Of a stretch of DNA of 64,000 nt, positions 10,846-23,189 are shown piece after piece (position 1 is the first letter of the stretch; every line of letters begins with the position of its first letter). The translations under genes and the position numbers were made by a program. The stretch is from Linnemannia hyalina (taxonomy: Eukaryota > Mortierellomycota > Mortierellomycetes > Mortierellales > Mortierellaceae), in contig JAHRHY010000010.1 in the NCBI GenBank assembly GCA_019671135.1, positions 1,116,001 through 1,180,000 of the forward strand. Reading direction: 5' to 3'. The notes beneath the pieces were generated by a model. The model was not told where the DNA came from and did no database searches. It saw only the letters and a list, made by a program, of their open reading frames with translations.

Positions 10846-13405
10846 TTAACGCTTGAGTGCCTTGGACTGCTCGGGGTAGTCCCGTGCAAAGACGAGCTGA
10901 GAGTTGGCTGCCTCACGGAAGCCAAGAGCGCTCGTCAACTCTGCCTCCGTCCTGGCCATCTCAATCGACTTTTCAAAGTATTCGATCGCCTTCTCAATCT
11001 TGCCCTGCTGGAGGAACAACTGTCCAAGGGTGGCAATCGCAACATCGCACTCGGGATCGGCTATTTTGGTTGGCATGAAAAAAGAACGCGCGAAAGTTAG
11101 AACATAAAGTACGAGTGATATCAATGAAAAAAACTGGTTGCCATGAACAACGTTCAAACATATATCAGCCAACTCACCATCCAAGGACTGCAAGCACAAC
11201 TTCTCGGCGCCGGCGGGGTCCTGCTTCCATTGGAAGACCAAGAGAGCCTTATTGATATATGGGAGGGGGTTCGAGGGTCTGAGCTTAATAGCCTTATCGA
11301 AGCTCTCAAAGGCCTGGTCGAACTGCTGCTGATCCAAGAGAAGCTCTCCGTAGTAATTGCTGACATCGCCCGACTCTGGGAAATCCTTCAATGCCTTCTT
11401 GAAAACGTTCATGGCGTCCGAAATGTTTCCAAGCTTGTACTGGGCAACACCATACTGGATGTGGGAGAAGACAAACTTGGGCTCAAGCTCGATAGACTTG
11501 ATATAATCCTTGGCAGCCGCCTCGTACTCGCCAGTGATAAAGAAGACCTGACCACTATGAAAAAGTAAAATAGGGTGAAAATGCGTTAGAACTGTCAGAC
11601 AAGAAAGATCTGTGAAAATACATCGGAAAGTCGTTGAGGTAAAAAATCAAGCAAAGTAACTAGAACATACCGATGGTAGTAGATGTTAGGGTCCTCGGAA
11701 TCGATTGAGATGGCGGTCTCAAACTCGTTAAAGGTCTTGATGGCATCACCCTGCTCCATGAAGATGCTGCCGCGCTTGATGTAAGTCTGGACATAGTTGG
11801 GGTCGACCTCAATGGCCTTGTCAAAGTCAACCAAAGCCTTCTTTCCGTCGCCCATCAAGAAGGTGAAGGTTCCGCGCATGTTGAGGGCCGGGGCCATGTG
11901 GGTGGTGTTAAGCTCGATGGCCTTGTTGTAGGCCTCCATTGCCTCCTGGTAGCGTCTCTGGGCAAGGTAGTACTCGGCAAGCTGGAACTGGGCATCACCG
12001 GTCTCCTCATCCTCGGGCTTACTCTCGGGAACATCGCCCTTCCTGAAAGAGTCCAAGTAGGCAGACATGAAGGTGGTCGAGGGAAGGCGCTCCTCGCGGT
12101 TCTTCAAGATCTCTTTAGCCTTGACGTCGGCGACCTTCTTCAAGTTGCGCTCCATCGACTGGGCAAAGGACTCGTTCTTGAATCCGTCCAAAATGCAGAG
12201 GGCGGTGAAGTCGTGCATGGCTTCCTGGTGTTTGCCGGTGTTCTCATAAGCGTGAGCACGTCTTCCGAGGGCCTACCGGATCCACAAACGATAAAAAACA
12301 AGATTAGTAAAAGAAACCAAAGAAACCATGTATATACAAAAAACAAGCAGCCAATTCGCTTTCCAAGATGATCGATCTGGCAGACACTCAGAAAGTGACA
12401 GCTCATCCCGCAATGACGCCACAGCGGTCTCCGCTCAACTAGCTCCGTTTTTATACCTTGACATAGGTGGGGTTCATCTTCAGAGCGAAGGTGGTGTCCT
12501 CGATGACGTTGTCGAACTTTCCGACGATCGAATAGCAGGCAGCACGGTTGCTGTAGTAGACGGGATCGGGGTTGAAGGCAATGGCCTGGGAGTACAGACG
12601 GATCGCCTCCTCCCACTTCTTGGCAGAGTACATGCTGTTGCCGCGAGTCTTCAACGTGTTGGCGTGCTCCAAGCGTTTCTATTAGAAAGGGTACGAGTAT
12701 GAACAATAAACAGTGAGTATCCTGATCCGATCGCTTCTTTGTGTCGTAAAAAGCTCCTGTTTATCGCTTCGAGGAGGAAGCGGGTTGTGACAGAAAACTG
12801 GCGCTTTTTGTATAGACACCAAAAGGTACCTTCTCGGTCAGTCCAGCAATGGTCTCCTTGCTCATGGTCTCCACATTGTCGTCGGCATCCTTGTTCTCGG
12901 AGGTCTTTTCCGAGGCTAAGCTATCAGCAGCTAGAGGTTGAAATGGAAGAGGGCAAACAAGGGACGGATTAGATCACCCGGTCGGATCACAGAGTTCTCC
13001 TTCCATGGGCTACTTTTCCCCTGGTAGTGAACGGGACTGGCGAAAAAAAAATAGAAAAATGACGGCGGGCAACTCAGGGGAAAGGGGGGTTTGAGTAGAA
13101 AGAGAACATGAGAGGAGGGAAGGATGCGTACTCTTTTCCTCGGGTGTGGATTCCTTGGCGGCGGAGGACTTCTTCTTCTTGTTGTTCTTCTTCTTCTTTG
13201 ACTTTGAGGACTTTGCATCGGGAGTGGTGGAGGAAACAGAGTCTCTGGTAAGGAAGTAGAGGCCGGCACCGGCAAGGAGCGAGACCGAGGCGACGGCAGC
13301 GTAGAGCTTCCAGTCCTTGTCCTGGAACAGCTTCTGGATAGCGTTGGGTCCGTTGGAGACGGGGACCGGTGCGGGCACGGTGGCGGGGAGGGAAGTTGCA
13401 GACAT
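10846..13405 (-). CDS. TOM70: mitochondrial import receptor TOM70
   Basis: Six exons (13405-13132, 12930-12830, 12678-12457, 12272-11671, 11554-11178, 11060-10846) join in phase to 596 aa, close to yeast Tom70 (617 aa). Tom70 is the outer-membrane receptor that accepts carrier-type preproteins and docks Hsp70/Hsp90. An N-terminal membrane anchor is visible (~33-53, LYAAVASVSLLAGAGLYFL). A Lys/Ser-rich cytosolic linker (SKSKKKKNNKKKKS) follows. TPR units run from residue ~126: the first is LKTRGNSMYSAKKWEEAIRLY...YSNRAACY (the clamp domain). The series continues with QLAEYYLAQRRYQEAMEAYNKA, GTFTFLMGDGKKALVDFDKA, GQVFFITGEYEAAAKDY and GQLFLQQGKIEKAIEYFEKS. It is divergently paired with a complex I gene, so both neighbours serve mitochondria. 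Confidence 0.95.
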
Positions 13406-13728
13406 AACGAGTGCGAAGAGGGGTGGAGGAGGGAGGAAGGAGAGGGGAGAGAAGGGTGAGGGAAGGAGGAAGAGAAAAAGAAGTAACAACGAAGATGCGT
13501 CTGAAGTCAGTGTTTTGCACACGGGTGGTGTGCGTTTGTCTGGGAAATCAAGAGAGAGAAACCGCCTCCCGATTAGGGAAAGAATCAACAAAACAACCAT
13601 CGCGAAAATCTACTTCTACGTCACCCAGACGCCCGACCAGGGTGTCTCTCGCTAACCTCTCTTCATACATAGGAACCTCAAAGAGATCTCATCCATCACT
13701 CCTCTCCCTCCCCACTCCCCATTACACA
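13406..13728. promoter_or_regulatory. shared divergent promoter, TOM70 / NDUFA5
   Basis: Only 323 bp separate the two start codons of head-to-head genes, so both promoters must lie here. The DNA is purine-rich on the TOM70-proximal side and CT-rich just before the NDUFA5 ATG. I see no clear TATA box. Co-regulation of two nuclear-encoded mitochondrial proteins is plausible but inferred. Confidence 0.55.
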
Positions 13729-14596
13729 ATGTTCGCCTCTAGACGCCTTTTGAACGCCGTGACCAAGAAGGTACCGCACATCACCAACGACAAGCACCCC
13801 TTCACCGCCACTCGCGACAACTCTCCTCCCTGACGCAATCGGACCCTTTCTCTACCTCCCATTCTTCCCCTCCCTTCTTGAGCACCGATCTGTTTCTCGG
13901 AGCAATCCTCCGAAATATATTTCACACAAATGCCGAACTCCCCTTACCACGCTCTTCGTGACAAAACCCATGTCAATTAAACATAACGCGAATCCCCCTC
14001 ACCCTTACCACCAACAATAACAACACTACTCTATCCTCAGAAGACACACACACCTCAACAAAACATATTGACTTCTTCGTTTTCCATCACTTGCCAACCT
14101 CTCCCCTCTCAAACCTTTCAATTTTTCCACTATAGTCCACCGGCATCTACGGTTTGCCCGTCCACCCCAACCCCCGCCCCCAGCTCATCAGCCTCTACAA
14201 CGATACCCTCAAGACCCTTGAACAAATCCCCACCCACGCCGTCTACCGCCAGGCCACCGCTGCCTTGACCAACCACCGCCTGAGCATCGTCAAGGAAACT
14301 GAGGATATCGCCAAGATTGAGCAGACTTTGGAAGCTGGCCAGATCGAGGAGGTTGTTGTCCAGGCCGTCGAGGAGCTCAAGCTCGCCGGAAAGATGCTCG
14401 AGTGGAAGCCGTAAGTTTCTTTTGCCGTTGGAGCATACAAGGGCTGTTCGGTTGCTATCGCGAGCTGCCAGGATCGGAGTGCGAGTGTATCAACTGACAA
14501 ACAACCCCCTCTCTTTCTACTATCATTAGCTGGGAGCCATTGGAGACCCCTGCACCAAAAGATCAGTGGACCTACAAGTACAACGACCACAACTAA
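13729..14596 (+). CDS. NDUFA5: NADH:ubiquinone oxidoreductase subunit NDUFA5 (B13 type)
   Basis: Three exons (13729-13770, 14136-14410, 14530-14596) join in phase to 127 aa; human NDUFA5 is 116 aa. It is a matrix-arm accessory subunit of respiratory complex I. Exon 1 encodes a short basic presequence-like start (MFASRRLLNAVTKK). The family body follows: STGIYGLPVHPNPR, YRQATAALTNHR, then a helix with IEEVVVQAVEELKLAGKM. The C-terminal signature WKPWEPLETPAPKDQW comes last. The 365-nt first intron is long for this genome. Confidence 0.93.
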
Positions 14597-14831
14597 TTTA
14601 CGGATACTATTCAGGAACGAGGCTGACAAAACGCGAAGAACCCCTTTTAGAACGGAGAACTGAATAACAAGGACAGGACCGACACACATACCGACTCTTT
14701 CCTTTTGTTTCTTTTCTCGATCAATACACACACATTTTCATTCACAACAACTTTCGTTACCAAGAGAAGGGCATTGCGATTATCTCAAATGTTTATTGTA
14801 CATGGAAAGGGAGAAAGGGAAAAAGTGCGGT

Positions 14832-17359
14832 CTATGAACCTCTAGATCGCCAATGTGATCCTGATGGTAGGCTATACTGGGCGTCACTAGAAAATGTCGC
14901 CTGGACACCATTGGATTGAGACGAGTAGCGTTGATCGTCATGCTCAATGAATTGTTCAAATACGGGATCTTTTGCAAGGATATTGCTGCTGCCACTTGCC
15001 TTGTGAACAAAGTACAAAAACACCATGCTGACAAGACCGCTGATCAGGAAAATGATATCGAACCTAGATGGCAAGAAAGCAACAAACGTATGTTAGCGTA
15101 GAACAATACATTGTCTGATCAATGAGTCGAGTTATGAAGGCAGCACATACCATCGGTGGTAGAAATTAAACTCTAGCGCGCCAAGTGACTCCGAGATAAT
15201 GGACCGGTACTCTGGCGGGAGATTCTGACGCATAAGAAGAACCGAGCTCAGGAAGTAGAGGCCCATAAGATGCGCCAAGAAGAGGATGATGTTGCTGGAC
15301 GAAACATGTCGCGAGAAGGCGCGAAAGAACTTTGAGAGCTCATTCAGCAGACCGCGGATCGACAAGAAAATCATTAATCCGATGAAGAAGAAGCTGAGTT
15401 GCTGGGACCAGAACCGGACGTCAATCTTCATGTTTGTATGAGAGACAAACTTGCTGATCAGTGCTGTAATGGGGTCGGTGGATCCTTTTAGGTTGAGCAA
15501 CGTGTTAATCAGCGACTATGGTTTCCATGCAAAGGAGGGGCATTGGTTAGTATACTCTATATGTTTGATATACTGGCGTTGACTTGAAGGTAGAGATGAG
15601 ATAGGGTCTTACCATTGCTAGTTTGTAGACGCAGTAGACTGAAAAAATGTACCCCATAAGGTTGCTGTACTTCCCCTGCCATGTCTTTGCGTGTTGCAGA
15701 CGCGCCTACATATTGAAAGGTAGCAGGAAACTAAGTCAGCACTCTGTTACCCTGTTCAGTAGATTGCCAACTGTCCTGAGAATGTTGATATGTTGGCCTT
15801 ACCTGCTCAACGTAAAGATCGTCAATGTCGAGAAAGAGTTGCCGCGAAATTCCCTCGAGTGCTGCCAACTCCAGTCGAAGGCCTTCTAGGTCTGATCAAG
15901 CAAACATAGCATGTTAGTTTTGTGTTAATTGATAGAATACGCCCAACCTGTTGATTTCGTTGGATCGAGGGGTTGGAGGACTTACTTTCTCCTTCTGGTC
16001 TTCCAGAGGCACCGCCAAAGATTTTTCGAACAAACCCTCCGACTTTGGACGCATTGGGCTATCAGTCAAGACATCAGGTCAGAGAAGCAAGTCAGAAGCT
16101 AGTGCTTTGAGCAACAAGAACACAATTGTCGAGCACAACTGGTGTAAGATGACCATGTGACTTACGTCCAAGGTTCGCAACCTGGCTTCTTCCAGTACCA
16201 TCTGCTTCTTTTTGCTTGCAATCATCTCCAGCGTCTGAATACACTTCTTTTCTGCAAGCTGTACATCAGCGTCGGTGACTTGACTAGCAAGACGATAAGA
16301 AGAATGCGGATCAAATTATCAGTACATGGAGCAAAACTTCATTTTTCGCCAAAGCTGGCATTTTGTATCCTGTGCCACAATAGACATACCGCAGGAAGAA
16401 AGAGAGGTTGGAGTATGGTCCATTGACAGCTCCAAAGCCAGACAGGATAGCACTGATGGTGACTCCGATGACACCAACGCGAGACATGCCCCACTCAATT
16501 GACCAAAGCCCTACATAAATATAGACAATACAAACATGGTTAGTACTGTGCCATTTTTGAACTGCATGAAGCCCTGTTGACGCATTGATCGAACCATTGG
16601 TCCTACATTACCTGGTGCATGCCCACCTTGAGACGGAAAACTGTTACCGACTTTGGCAAAGAAATAGAAATATATGCACCAGACAACCGTTGCAATTGGC
16701 AATGCTTTCTGCGTCGAGATTCCTAGAAGAGTGTGAACGGTAGAGGAAGTTGGTCAGGAACGCGTGCTTTGACTGTCACACTATGGATCGGAAAATAAGC
16801 CATGATACGTGGCATTTACCTGTGTTTCGTGTCAAGAGGACACATTGATAGTATGGAATGACCGCAATGACGAGTAGGAGCAAGGAGCTGAGGGTGAGTC
16901 TCCAAAAGTACCAACGAGACCTAACGTGTTCAATTTCAGACCACCGAGTTAGCTATTCACAGCCTCTCTTGTGAATGACAAAACAAAAACGAGCGCATGG
17001 CAAGAATAGAAGGGGCAAGAGAGATGGTGGTGATGAAAGTTGAATTGGTTTCCTTTTCATTCTTACTCTTGTCCAAGGAGGCCCAAGATCTCCATGATGA
17101 TCATCTCGAAGAGGAGACCGCTCCAGGTGAGGGTGAGGGCAAAGACGACCTGGACGAGGACACCCCCCTGCCACCACTTTTGCTTGCGTTTGTAGGTGTT
17201 TGTGGGGAAGGCGGAGAGGAGGAACTCTTGGTCGGAGCTGTTGGAGGCATAGTCGCGGAGGAGGCCCTGGATGAGGAAGGACCAGGCGAGGGTGTAGAAG
17301 AGAGCCTGCGAGGCCAGGAGGAAGAGGGCTTCGAAGACCAGCCGGAATGTGAGTTGCAT
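14832..17359 (-). CDS. GPHR: Golgi pH regulator (GPR89/GPHR/GTG family)
   Basis: Ten exons (17359-17067, 16920-16820, 16722-16612, 16510-16390, 16283-16166, 16058-15986, 15891-15803, 15705-15613, 15515-15151, 15063-14832) join in phase to 531 aa; human GPHR is 455 aa. The family comprises polytopic Golgi anion channels that set luminal pH, also described as GTG proteins in plants. At least eight hydrophobic segments are visible. The signature GFGAVNGPYSNLSFFLR lies at ~193-209, preceded by SRVGVIGVT. A charged central loop follows (AEKKCIQTLEMIASKKKQM). A conserved GKYSNLMGYIFSVYCVYK segment precedes the C-terminal membrane domain. The last ~60 residues are polar and species-specific. It is divergent from the Golgi GDPase gene. 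Confidence 0.93.
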
Positions 17360-17914
17360 GGCAGTAGAGGATGCATCGTCCGGTTGGGAAAAGAATGTCG
17401 TTCTTAAAAGAAGAACGTCGTGAACCCTTCCTCGTTGAAGAGCGTCAAACGACTAGAATAGCAGTCCCTTTTCAGCTTTTCAGCTTTTCAGGCACAGGAT
17501 AGAAAAGCTCTATTGCTGATCAGGAAGTAGAAGGGAGTGTGATATCAACTGTTGGATAAATCACAAACTGAGACGGCGATGGAGCCACAAGGAGCTGACA
17601 ACGAACTCAACAGACTGGCTGTCTAGATGGGTTCTGGCCTCTCGGGCTCCGCCTCGGGATGTGGTCTTGTCTTCATTAAAAGGGGTACCCCTCTCTTTTC
17701 TAGCCTACTCCAATAGCGGCAATTGTGTACCCTGCCCAGCCCATGCTATTTTTATAGCCATTTCCCTTCCCATCAATGATTTCCCGCACGATTTTTATCT
17801 TGTCCTCCCTTCCCTTCTTTTTACTTTCTTCTCTTTACTTTCTGTCTACTCTTCTCTCTCCCTCTCCCCTCTTCATCATCCTGCTCCCCCTTCCTCTTCC
17901 TCCTCCTCCGCCTC
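17360..17914. promoter_or_regulatory. shared divergent promoter, GPHR / GDPase
   Basis: 555 bp lie between the divergent start codons. A pyrimidine-rich leader with CTCTCC and CCTCTTCC runs fills about 17800-17910, directly before the GDPase ATG. A short ATTAAAAGG at 17676-17684 could serve as a TATA-like element. Assignment is by position only. Confidence 0.45.
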
Positions 17915-20083
17915 ATGACCTTTGCTGAAGACTACAGGAATCCAATCATCCCCTCAGACCTGCAACAAGAACAGCAACAACACCAGCCTCATCATCTCTC
18001 CACCATTCATCATCACCAGCAGGATCACATCTCCTTCGCCCCTGAACCAACTGCAACCAACAACCCTACCAAGCTAGTCAAGCGCAACTCGCTCAAGCTC
18101 GCCAAGCGTATCAGCTCAAGCTCTCTCCTCCCATCCAACTACTCCACCAAGAATAAGTCAACAACTCCAACAGCAGCTTCTTCCAGCTCTCCCTCAACTA
18201 GAGCCCGTCGCTCTTCCTCCGCTGCTTCGAACCACCTTCGCAACAACAGCAACCTCCGCCACCTCAATAGCCACAACAAGCCCTCGAAAGCAGGCGCCCT
18301 TTTCCAATCCATCCTTCACCATCCTGTCGTTATGTCCTTGAAGGACAATATTATGGCTCGTAAAGGTTACTGGCTCCGCAATGGCGCAATCCTGTTCTTT
18401 GGTTTGACCCTCTTTTTCTTTGTCATGCTCCCAAAGAGCGAGCCTAATCTCCACGACAACATCCCAGTTGGTAAGTGGCACACTTCTTGCTGTAGTTGCC
18501 GCTACATTATCGTCTGTCTGTTATTACCTTCTACTTTTACCTTGGTTTGCCTGCTTGTCCTAGCCACCTTGTTGACGCCCATCTCATTCCTCGTGTGCAG
18601 CAGCCCCTGTCTTTTCTTTTATTACCTTTTTCCTTTGCTTCGTTGTTTCTGGAATCAATCTCGATCACAAACAAAACATCAACAAAAAGATATCGAGAGC
18701 CATTCTTAACCTTTTTGAATAATATATATTTACCGTGCATGCATAGCGCCACTCGAAGGGACAACGCCAACAACGTGGCCTGCCAGCATTACTTCAGAAC
18801 ACTGCGATGTAGCCCACCCAGAAAGACCTCTGATCCAATATGTGCTCATGATTGATGCCGGTTCGTCCGGTTCGCGCATCCACGTTTACAAGTTCAACTA
18901 CTGTAAGGCGACCCCGGAACTGGAGAGTGAGGTCTTTAAAATGCTCGAGCCTGGTCTTTCGAAATATGGCGATGATGCGCAGGGCGCTGCAAAGTCTCTG
19001 GACCCACTCCTCGAGGCCGCTTTGGAATCTGTCCCCAAGTTCTTGCACAAGTCGACGCCCGTTGCTGTCAAGGCGACAGCTGGACTCCGTTTGTTGGGTC
19101 CAGAAAAGTCGAACAGGATCTTGGAGGCTGTCCGTCATCGGTTGGAGACTGTATACCCCTTCCCCATCATCAAGGAACAAGGAGTCGCTGTCATGGATGG
19201 AGGTGATGAGGGCGTGTATGCTTGGGTCACAGTCAATTACCTCTTGGGACGTATCAGCTCGATTGAAAAGACCCCCACTGTCGCCATCATGGATCTTGGA
19301 GGCGCCTCGACTCAGATTGTTTTTGAGCCCCTCACCGTCAATGGCCACTCTGTCGCCCAGGGCCCTCAGCGTGTGCCCATGTCCTTCAACGGCAACAACT
19401 ATGTTCTCTTCCAGCACTCGTACCTCAACTACGGATTGAACGAGGCCAACAAGGCGATCAACAACTATGTGATTGAGAACCCTATCGACAACACCGAAGA
19501 CATCAATCTCTCTGCCGACGAGTACCTCCACCCTTGCATGCCCGTCGACAGCCGCAAGAAGTACCTGCACGGCGAGAAGGAGGTGACCCTGATCGGCGTC
19601 TCTGACACCGCCAACGAGTGCCGTCGCGTAGTCGAGGCCATCTTTTACAAGGACAAAGCCTGCAGCCAGAACCCTTGCTCCTTCAACGGCGTCTACCAGC
19701 CCTCGCTCGCCACCTCCTTTAACTCGGACATATATGCCTTCTCCTACATTTTTGATCGTATCACCCCCTTCCTTGCTGGATCCGACGTCCCCATTCAGGA
19801 TATCACTCTCCAGCAGCTCGAGGAGCTGACTGAGCGTGTCTGTGTCGCTGACGAAGACGCCTTTAAGGAGTTTGATTCGGTTCCCACGGCAAAGACTGAG
19901 CTCGGAAGGGTCGCCGAGATGTGCATGGACTTGAACTACATCTATGGATTGTTCCAGTACGGATACGGGATCCCAAAGGGCCACAAGATCAATCTGACAA
20001 AGAAGATTCGCGACTATGAGACCGGTTGGTGCTTGGGTGCCAGTATTGCCGTCCTCGAGGATCGTTGGTACCTCGGCGCTTAA
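17915..20083 (+). CDS. GDA1: Golgi guanosine-diphosphatase (GDA1/CD39 family)
   Basis: Two exons (17915-18470, 18747-20083) join in phase to 630 aa. The enzyme hydrolyses GDP (and UDP) to NMP in the Golgi lumen, removing product of glycosyltransfer and fuelling nucleotide-sugar antiport. It is a type II membrane protein. An unusually long basic, Ser-rich cytosolic tail (1-150) precedes a membrane anchor at ~157-172 (GAILFFGLTLFFFVML), then the luminal catalytic domain. Apyrase regions are clear: DAGSSGSRIHVYKF, VKATAGLRLLG, EQGVAVMDGGDEGVYAWVTV and VAIMDLGGASTQIVF, with DLNYIYGLFQYGYGIP near the end. The intron sits in the luminal stem. Yeast Gda1 is 518 aa; the excess is the N-terminal tail. 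AATAAA lies at about 20175. Confidence 0.95.
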
Positions 20084-20443
20084 AGGGAGAGCGTTGCAAC
20101 TGCGTTATTACTTTCCACCCCTCCTCTCTTTTACACCTCTTATCATCAAAAGGACCTTTTTTTTTTCCTTCATTAATAAACCACTAGATAGACACCAATT
20201 TTGCACATAATATCATCTCAATGTATCAGTTCTTTTTATTTTATGTGTCTCTGTCGTAGAGAAGAGAGGTGATGAGGTATTACAATGAATCCAAGTCAGG
20301 AAAGAAAACGATCAAGACTGAAAGAAAGAACACAGAACAAGAAAACTACTACTGGTAGTGGAGGCACAATGCCGACAAGAGCCCCCGACGTGAAAGGATC
20401 ATACCCAAACCCCTCCATATCACTCAAGAAGTCCACTCTGCGT
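20084..20443. other. convergent 3' flank
   Basis: This lies between convergent stop codons. It holds AATAAA at about 20175-20180 for the GDPase gene. On the minus strand it is the 3' region of the secreted-protein gene. No gene is seen. Confidence 0.5.
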
Positions 20444-20776
20444 TCACCAGTTCCATCCACCGGGTCCTTCCCACGACCCTGGGCCTCCTGTCCCCCACGC
20501 GCCGATGCCAAACCCCCCATTCCACGCTCCAGAACCGGCGCCACCCCAGCCGCAAGGGTAGGTGTTGTACCAAGGATTCCACCACGAGTAATCGTTGTAA
20601 TCAGTCGGGAGGACGTTGACGACAGGCTGGACGTTGGTGATGGGGATGAAATCCGTCTGGGGCGCGATGGTCGTCTGGGGGTTGATGATTGGCCCGCTGT
20701 TTGGGTAGTAGGGTGCTGCTGAGACGGCCGTCAGGAACATGGAGAGGGCGAAGACCAAGGTTGATTTGAGTGTCAT
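20444..20776 (-). CDS. small secreted protein, TDFIPI/NVQPVVNVLP family (member 1)
   Basis: A single exon encodes 110 aa. The signal peptide is residues 1-20, with likely cleavage after VSA before APYYP. Residues 36-57 form a core containing TDFIPI and NVQPVVNVLP. A Tyr/Trp-rich stretch (YNDYSWWNPWYN) and a Gly/Trp-rich tail follow. The same core occurs in the gene at 43950-44396, with 20 of 22 residues identical, so these are paralogues. I do not recognise the family or its function. A cell-wall or surface protein is possible from composition. A TATA-like box lies about 140 bp upstream. There are no introns and only one cysteine, in the tail, so a disulfide-stabilised effector is unlikely. 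Confidence 0.8.
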   Translation of the reverse strand: MTLKSTLVFALSMFLTAVSAAPYYPNSGPIINPQTTIAPQTDFIPITNVQPVVNVLPTDYNDYSWWNPWYNTYPCGWGGAGSGAWNGGFGIGAWGTGGPGSWEGPGGWNW

Positions 20777-20910
20777 TTTTGGGATAGGATGCAGAGGGTG
20801 CCAAGGATAGAATGGGACTTGTTTGTTGGATGACGCCGTAGGCAGCGGTGGCGGTCAGGAAGGGGGTTGTGAAGGCTAGCTTGTTGCTGTTGTGTGGTTT
20901 TGGCGACTCC

Positions 20911-20923
20911 AATCCTTTTATAT
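20911..20923 (-). promoter_or_regulatory. TATA box of secreted-protein gene 1
   Basis: On the minus strand this reads TATAAAAGGATT, upstream of the ATG at 20776. The paralogous gene at 44396 has TATAAAAGGAT at a comparable distance, which supports a shared core promoter. Confidence 0.6.
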
Positions 20924-21030
20924 TCTTGCAAAAAAGAAAGTTTTCGATTCATCTCATGTCATCAACATGAACCGGGGACAAAAACCCAATTTCCGGTGAT
21001 AGTTGGAAGGTGTGTTCGTTCGACTCAGCG

Positions 21031-21069
<39 letters not shown>

Positions 21070-21849
21070 GGAATTCCAACAAAAATGAAGAACAAATCGA
21101 TTTATCACTCCTGCCTATCATTTCAAATGCAGATGGGTTTCAACTTGTTGATGCTTTACTCCTACTTAATTCTTGCCCTTCCTTTCCTTCTTTACATTGA
21201 TAAAGCATTTTACCTCCAAGTAACAAACGGAAAAACGAAAGACGCAATCTGCTCTGTCAATGACAAGATTCTCTGTGTCCCACCAGCCATCAAAAAACGC
21301 GCTGACAAAAAATGAAAAAAGAGGTCGAACATTTCTTTGTGCCAGGTCGCGCGTTTGTTCCTGTCTGGAACACGCACTAATAAGGGCAGCCCAAAATAGG
21401 AGATGCTTAATCAATCGCCAATCATTCATGGTATTTTTTTGTGTCGCCTGCGAATGCAGCATCTAGTTGACAATCCTTTGCCCGTGAAAGTAAGGTGTAA
21501 CCGTCACGAAGATTGCTAAGGAGGACGTTTTGCAAAGAGCCAGCAGAGTAAAAAAAAAAAAAAAAAGGCACCTTCGTTAAAATTCAGAAATGAGGGCGGT
21601 AAGAGCGACGACTGCTCCGGCGATGATGGAGTTGATCCTCCTGGAAACAGTGCTGTATGATTAATAAGTTGAGAGGACTGGACGCAAATGGGTACCAGTG
21701 AAGAACCTATACATTCATGTAGTGTTCATAGATCAGAAACGTAATTGCAAATATATGTCCTGAAAAATACAATAACGCAATTAGAAACTCAACAGCGATG
21801 TTGTCGTAATTGTTGATACTCGCCTCTTGGACACGACAAATAGGCTGGT
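20924..21849. other. intergenic with CT microsatellite
   Basis: A perfect CT dinucleotide tract runs from about 21033 to 21064. Two A-rich tracts are also present (about 21549-21566 and 21303-21320). Short open frames here are readings of the repeat. No gene, tRNA or conserved motif was recognised. Confidence 0.5.
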
Positions 21850-21992
21850 CTCGACTTGACTGCTGGAAGCTTTCGCCTCAACAGTCTGCTCTTTCCGACG
21901 CTCCAGCCATCGTCTGTGCTTGAAGGTAGGCTGACGGACAGCCTTCTGCTAGACGCCTAAGTTGAAAAACTTGGGCGACGGTTCCTCGGTCT

Positions 21993-22046
21993 CTTCATCC
22001 TCCTCTGCTTCTTCATCCTCCTCTGCCTCTTCATCCTCCTCTGCCT
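21993..22046. repeat. 18-bp in-frame tandem repeat, three units
   Basis: Three units of an 18-bp sequence (CTTCATCCTCCTCTGCYT on the plus strand) lie head to tail. On the minus strand they encode repeated EEDEEA units inside the decayed element gene. Confidence 0.85.
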
Positions 22047-23160
22047 CAACACTCGACAGCGACGACTCCGTGGTACTAACACCAGACTCTTTTCCTTGTT
22101 CGACATTTAGCTGCTCGCGAGTGGGTAGAATTGCACTCGCTCTAACGACAAATGCTTGGCCCAAGTCAATGCCGAGGATCTTGATACTCTTGGGATCGCA
22201 ACTCCAGAGCTGGGTGACGTCCTACTTAGTTGAAGCGATATTCTCGATCTCTGTCAAAAAATAATCTGTGCCGCCAACAGTGGATGTTAGTCGAGAAGGC
22301 AGTTTCTCCGCGGGTAGTCGTCTGTACTTGGCCGAGTGGAGCTCATTCAACTTGGAAGCGAGCACTTGGAGCTGCAACCCACCTGTCCGAATCGATCCAC
22401 GCAGAACGTAGCCTTTCTCGGTATATGGAGGTAGGTTCAAAGTTGTGTCCCGGATATTTTGGATATGACTCTTTATCTCCTCCAACGGCATCAAGATAGT
22501 CGACTTGGAATAGTTTCGAGGCCTTTTCCGTTGATCCGCCGAGTATCGGTCAATGTTGGTGAGTAGCCTGGTGATGAGGAACTCAGGCGTTTTTGTTGAC
22601 AACCAAAGATCGACATCTGTATGTGTGCCTTGATCGGAATGCTCCATACTCGGATACTCTGGGAAGCCATACGGCTGAAGCACGCACCGCAATGGCTGGT
22701 CCTGCCAAAGATCTTGGTTAGATCCAGATCCGACAAAGTATTAAACTTGACATCGAAAGACGACATTAGCACCAACGAGCGACGACTCCCGCAAGGCCCT
22801 GTTCAATAGTACGAAATTCCTTATTGCGGATCTTCGAGGCCTAGTGTTATCTCTCACTTCTGAAGTCAGAAGCGTCTTGTGCTTGAGGACTTCGATCTAT
22901 TATTTTTGAGGTGTTAAAATTGATCAATGTCAAAAACTTATGACTAAATAAAAGGTACAGCTTTCATCTCTTTTTACCTTATTGCGGAGATAGATCGCTC
23001 CATTCCTGTAGTGATTTTTTTAGCTCAACGGATAACTGCAAGGCGGCAGACCTCAGAAACGAAGACCCAGAATACTCCTCTGTAGCTCTACCTTCCGTAA
23101 AGTTGGGCAAAAAGTCCTGCGCTTGTTCGATGAATTCCGAACGTGCAAACACACATCCCG

Positions 23161-23189
23161 CTTTTTTTTTTTTTTTTTTTTTGTTTTTT
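23161..23189. repeat. poly-T tract
   Basis: A 20-base T run followed by a G and six more T lies inside the decayed element region (an A run on its coding strand). It may reflect insertion or replication slippage and disrupts the reading frame locally. Confidence 0.7.

Noticed and set aside
18794..19984. 396-codon open frame on the minus strand
   Set aside because: It is exactly antisense to the GDPase catalytic exon, whose apyrase motifs are unmistakable; a codon-bias shadow.
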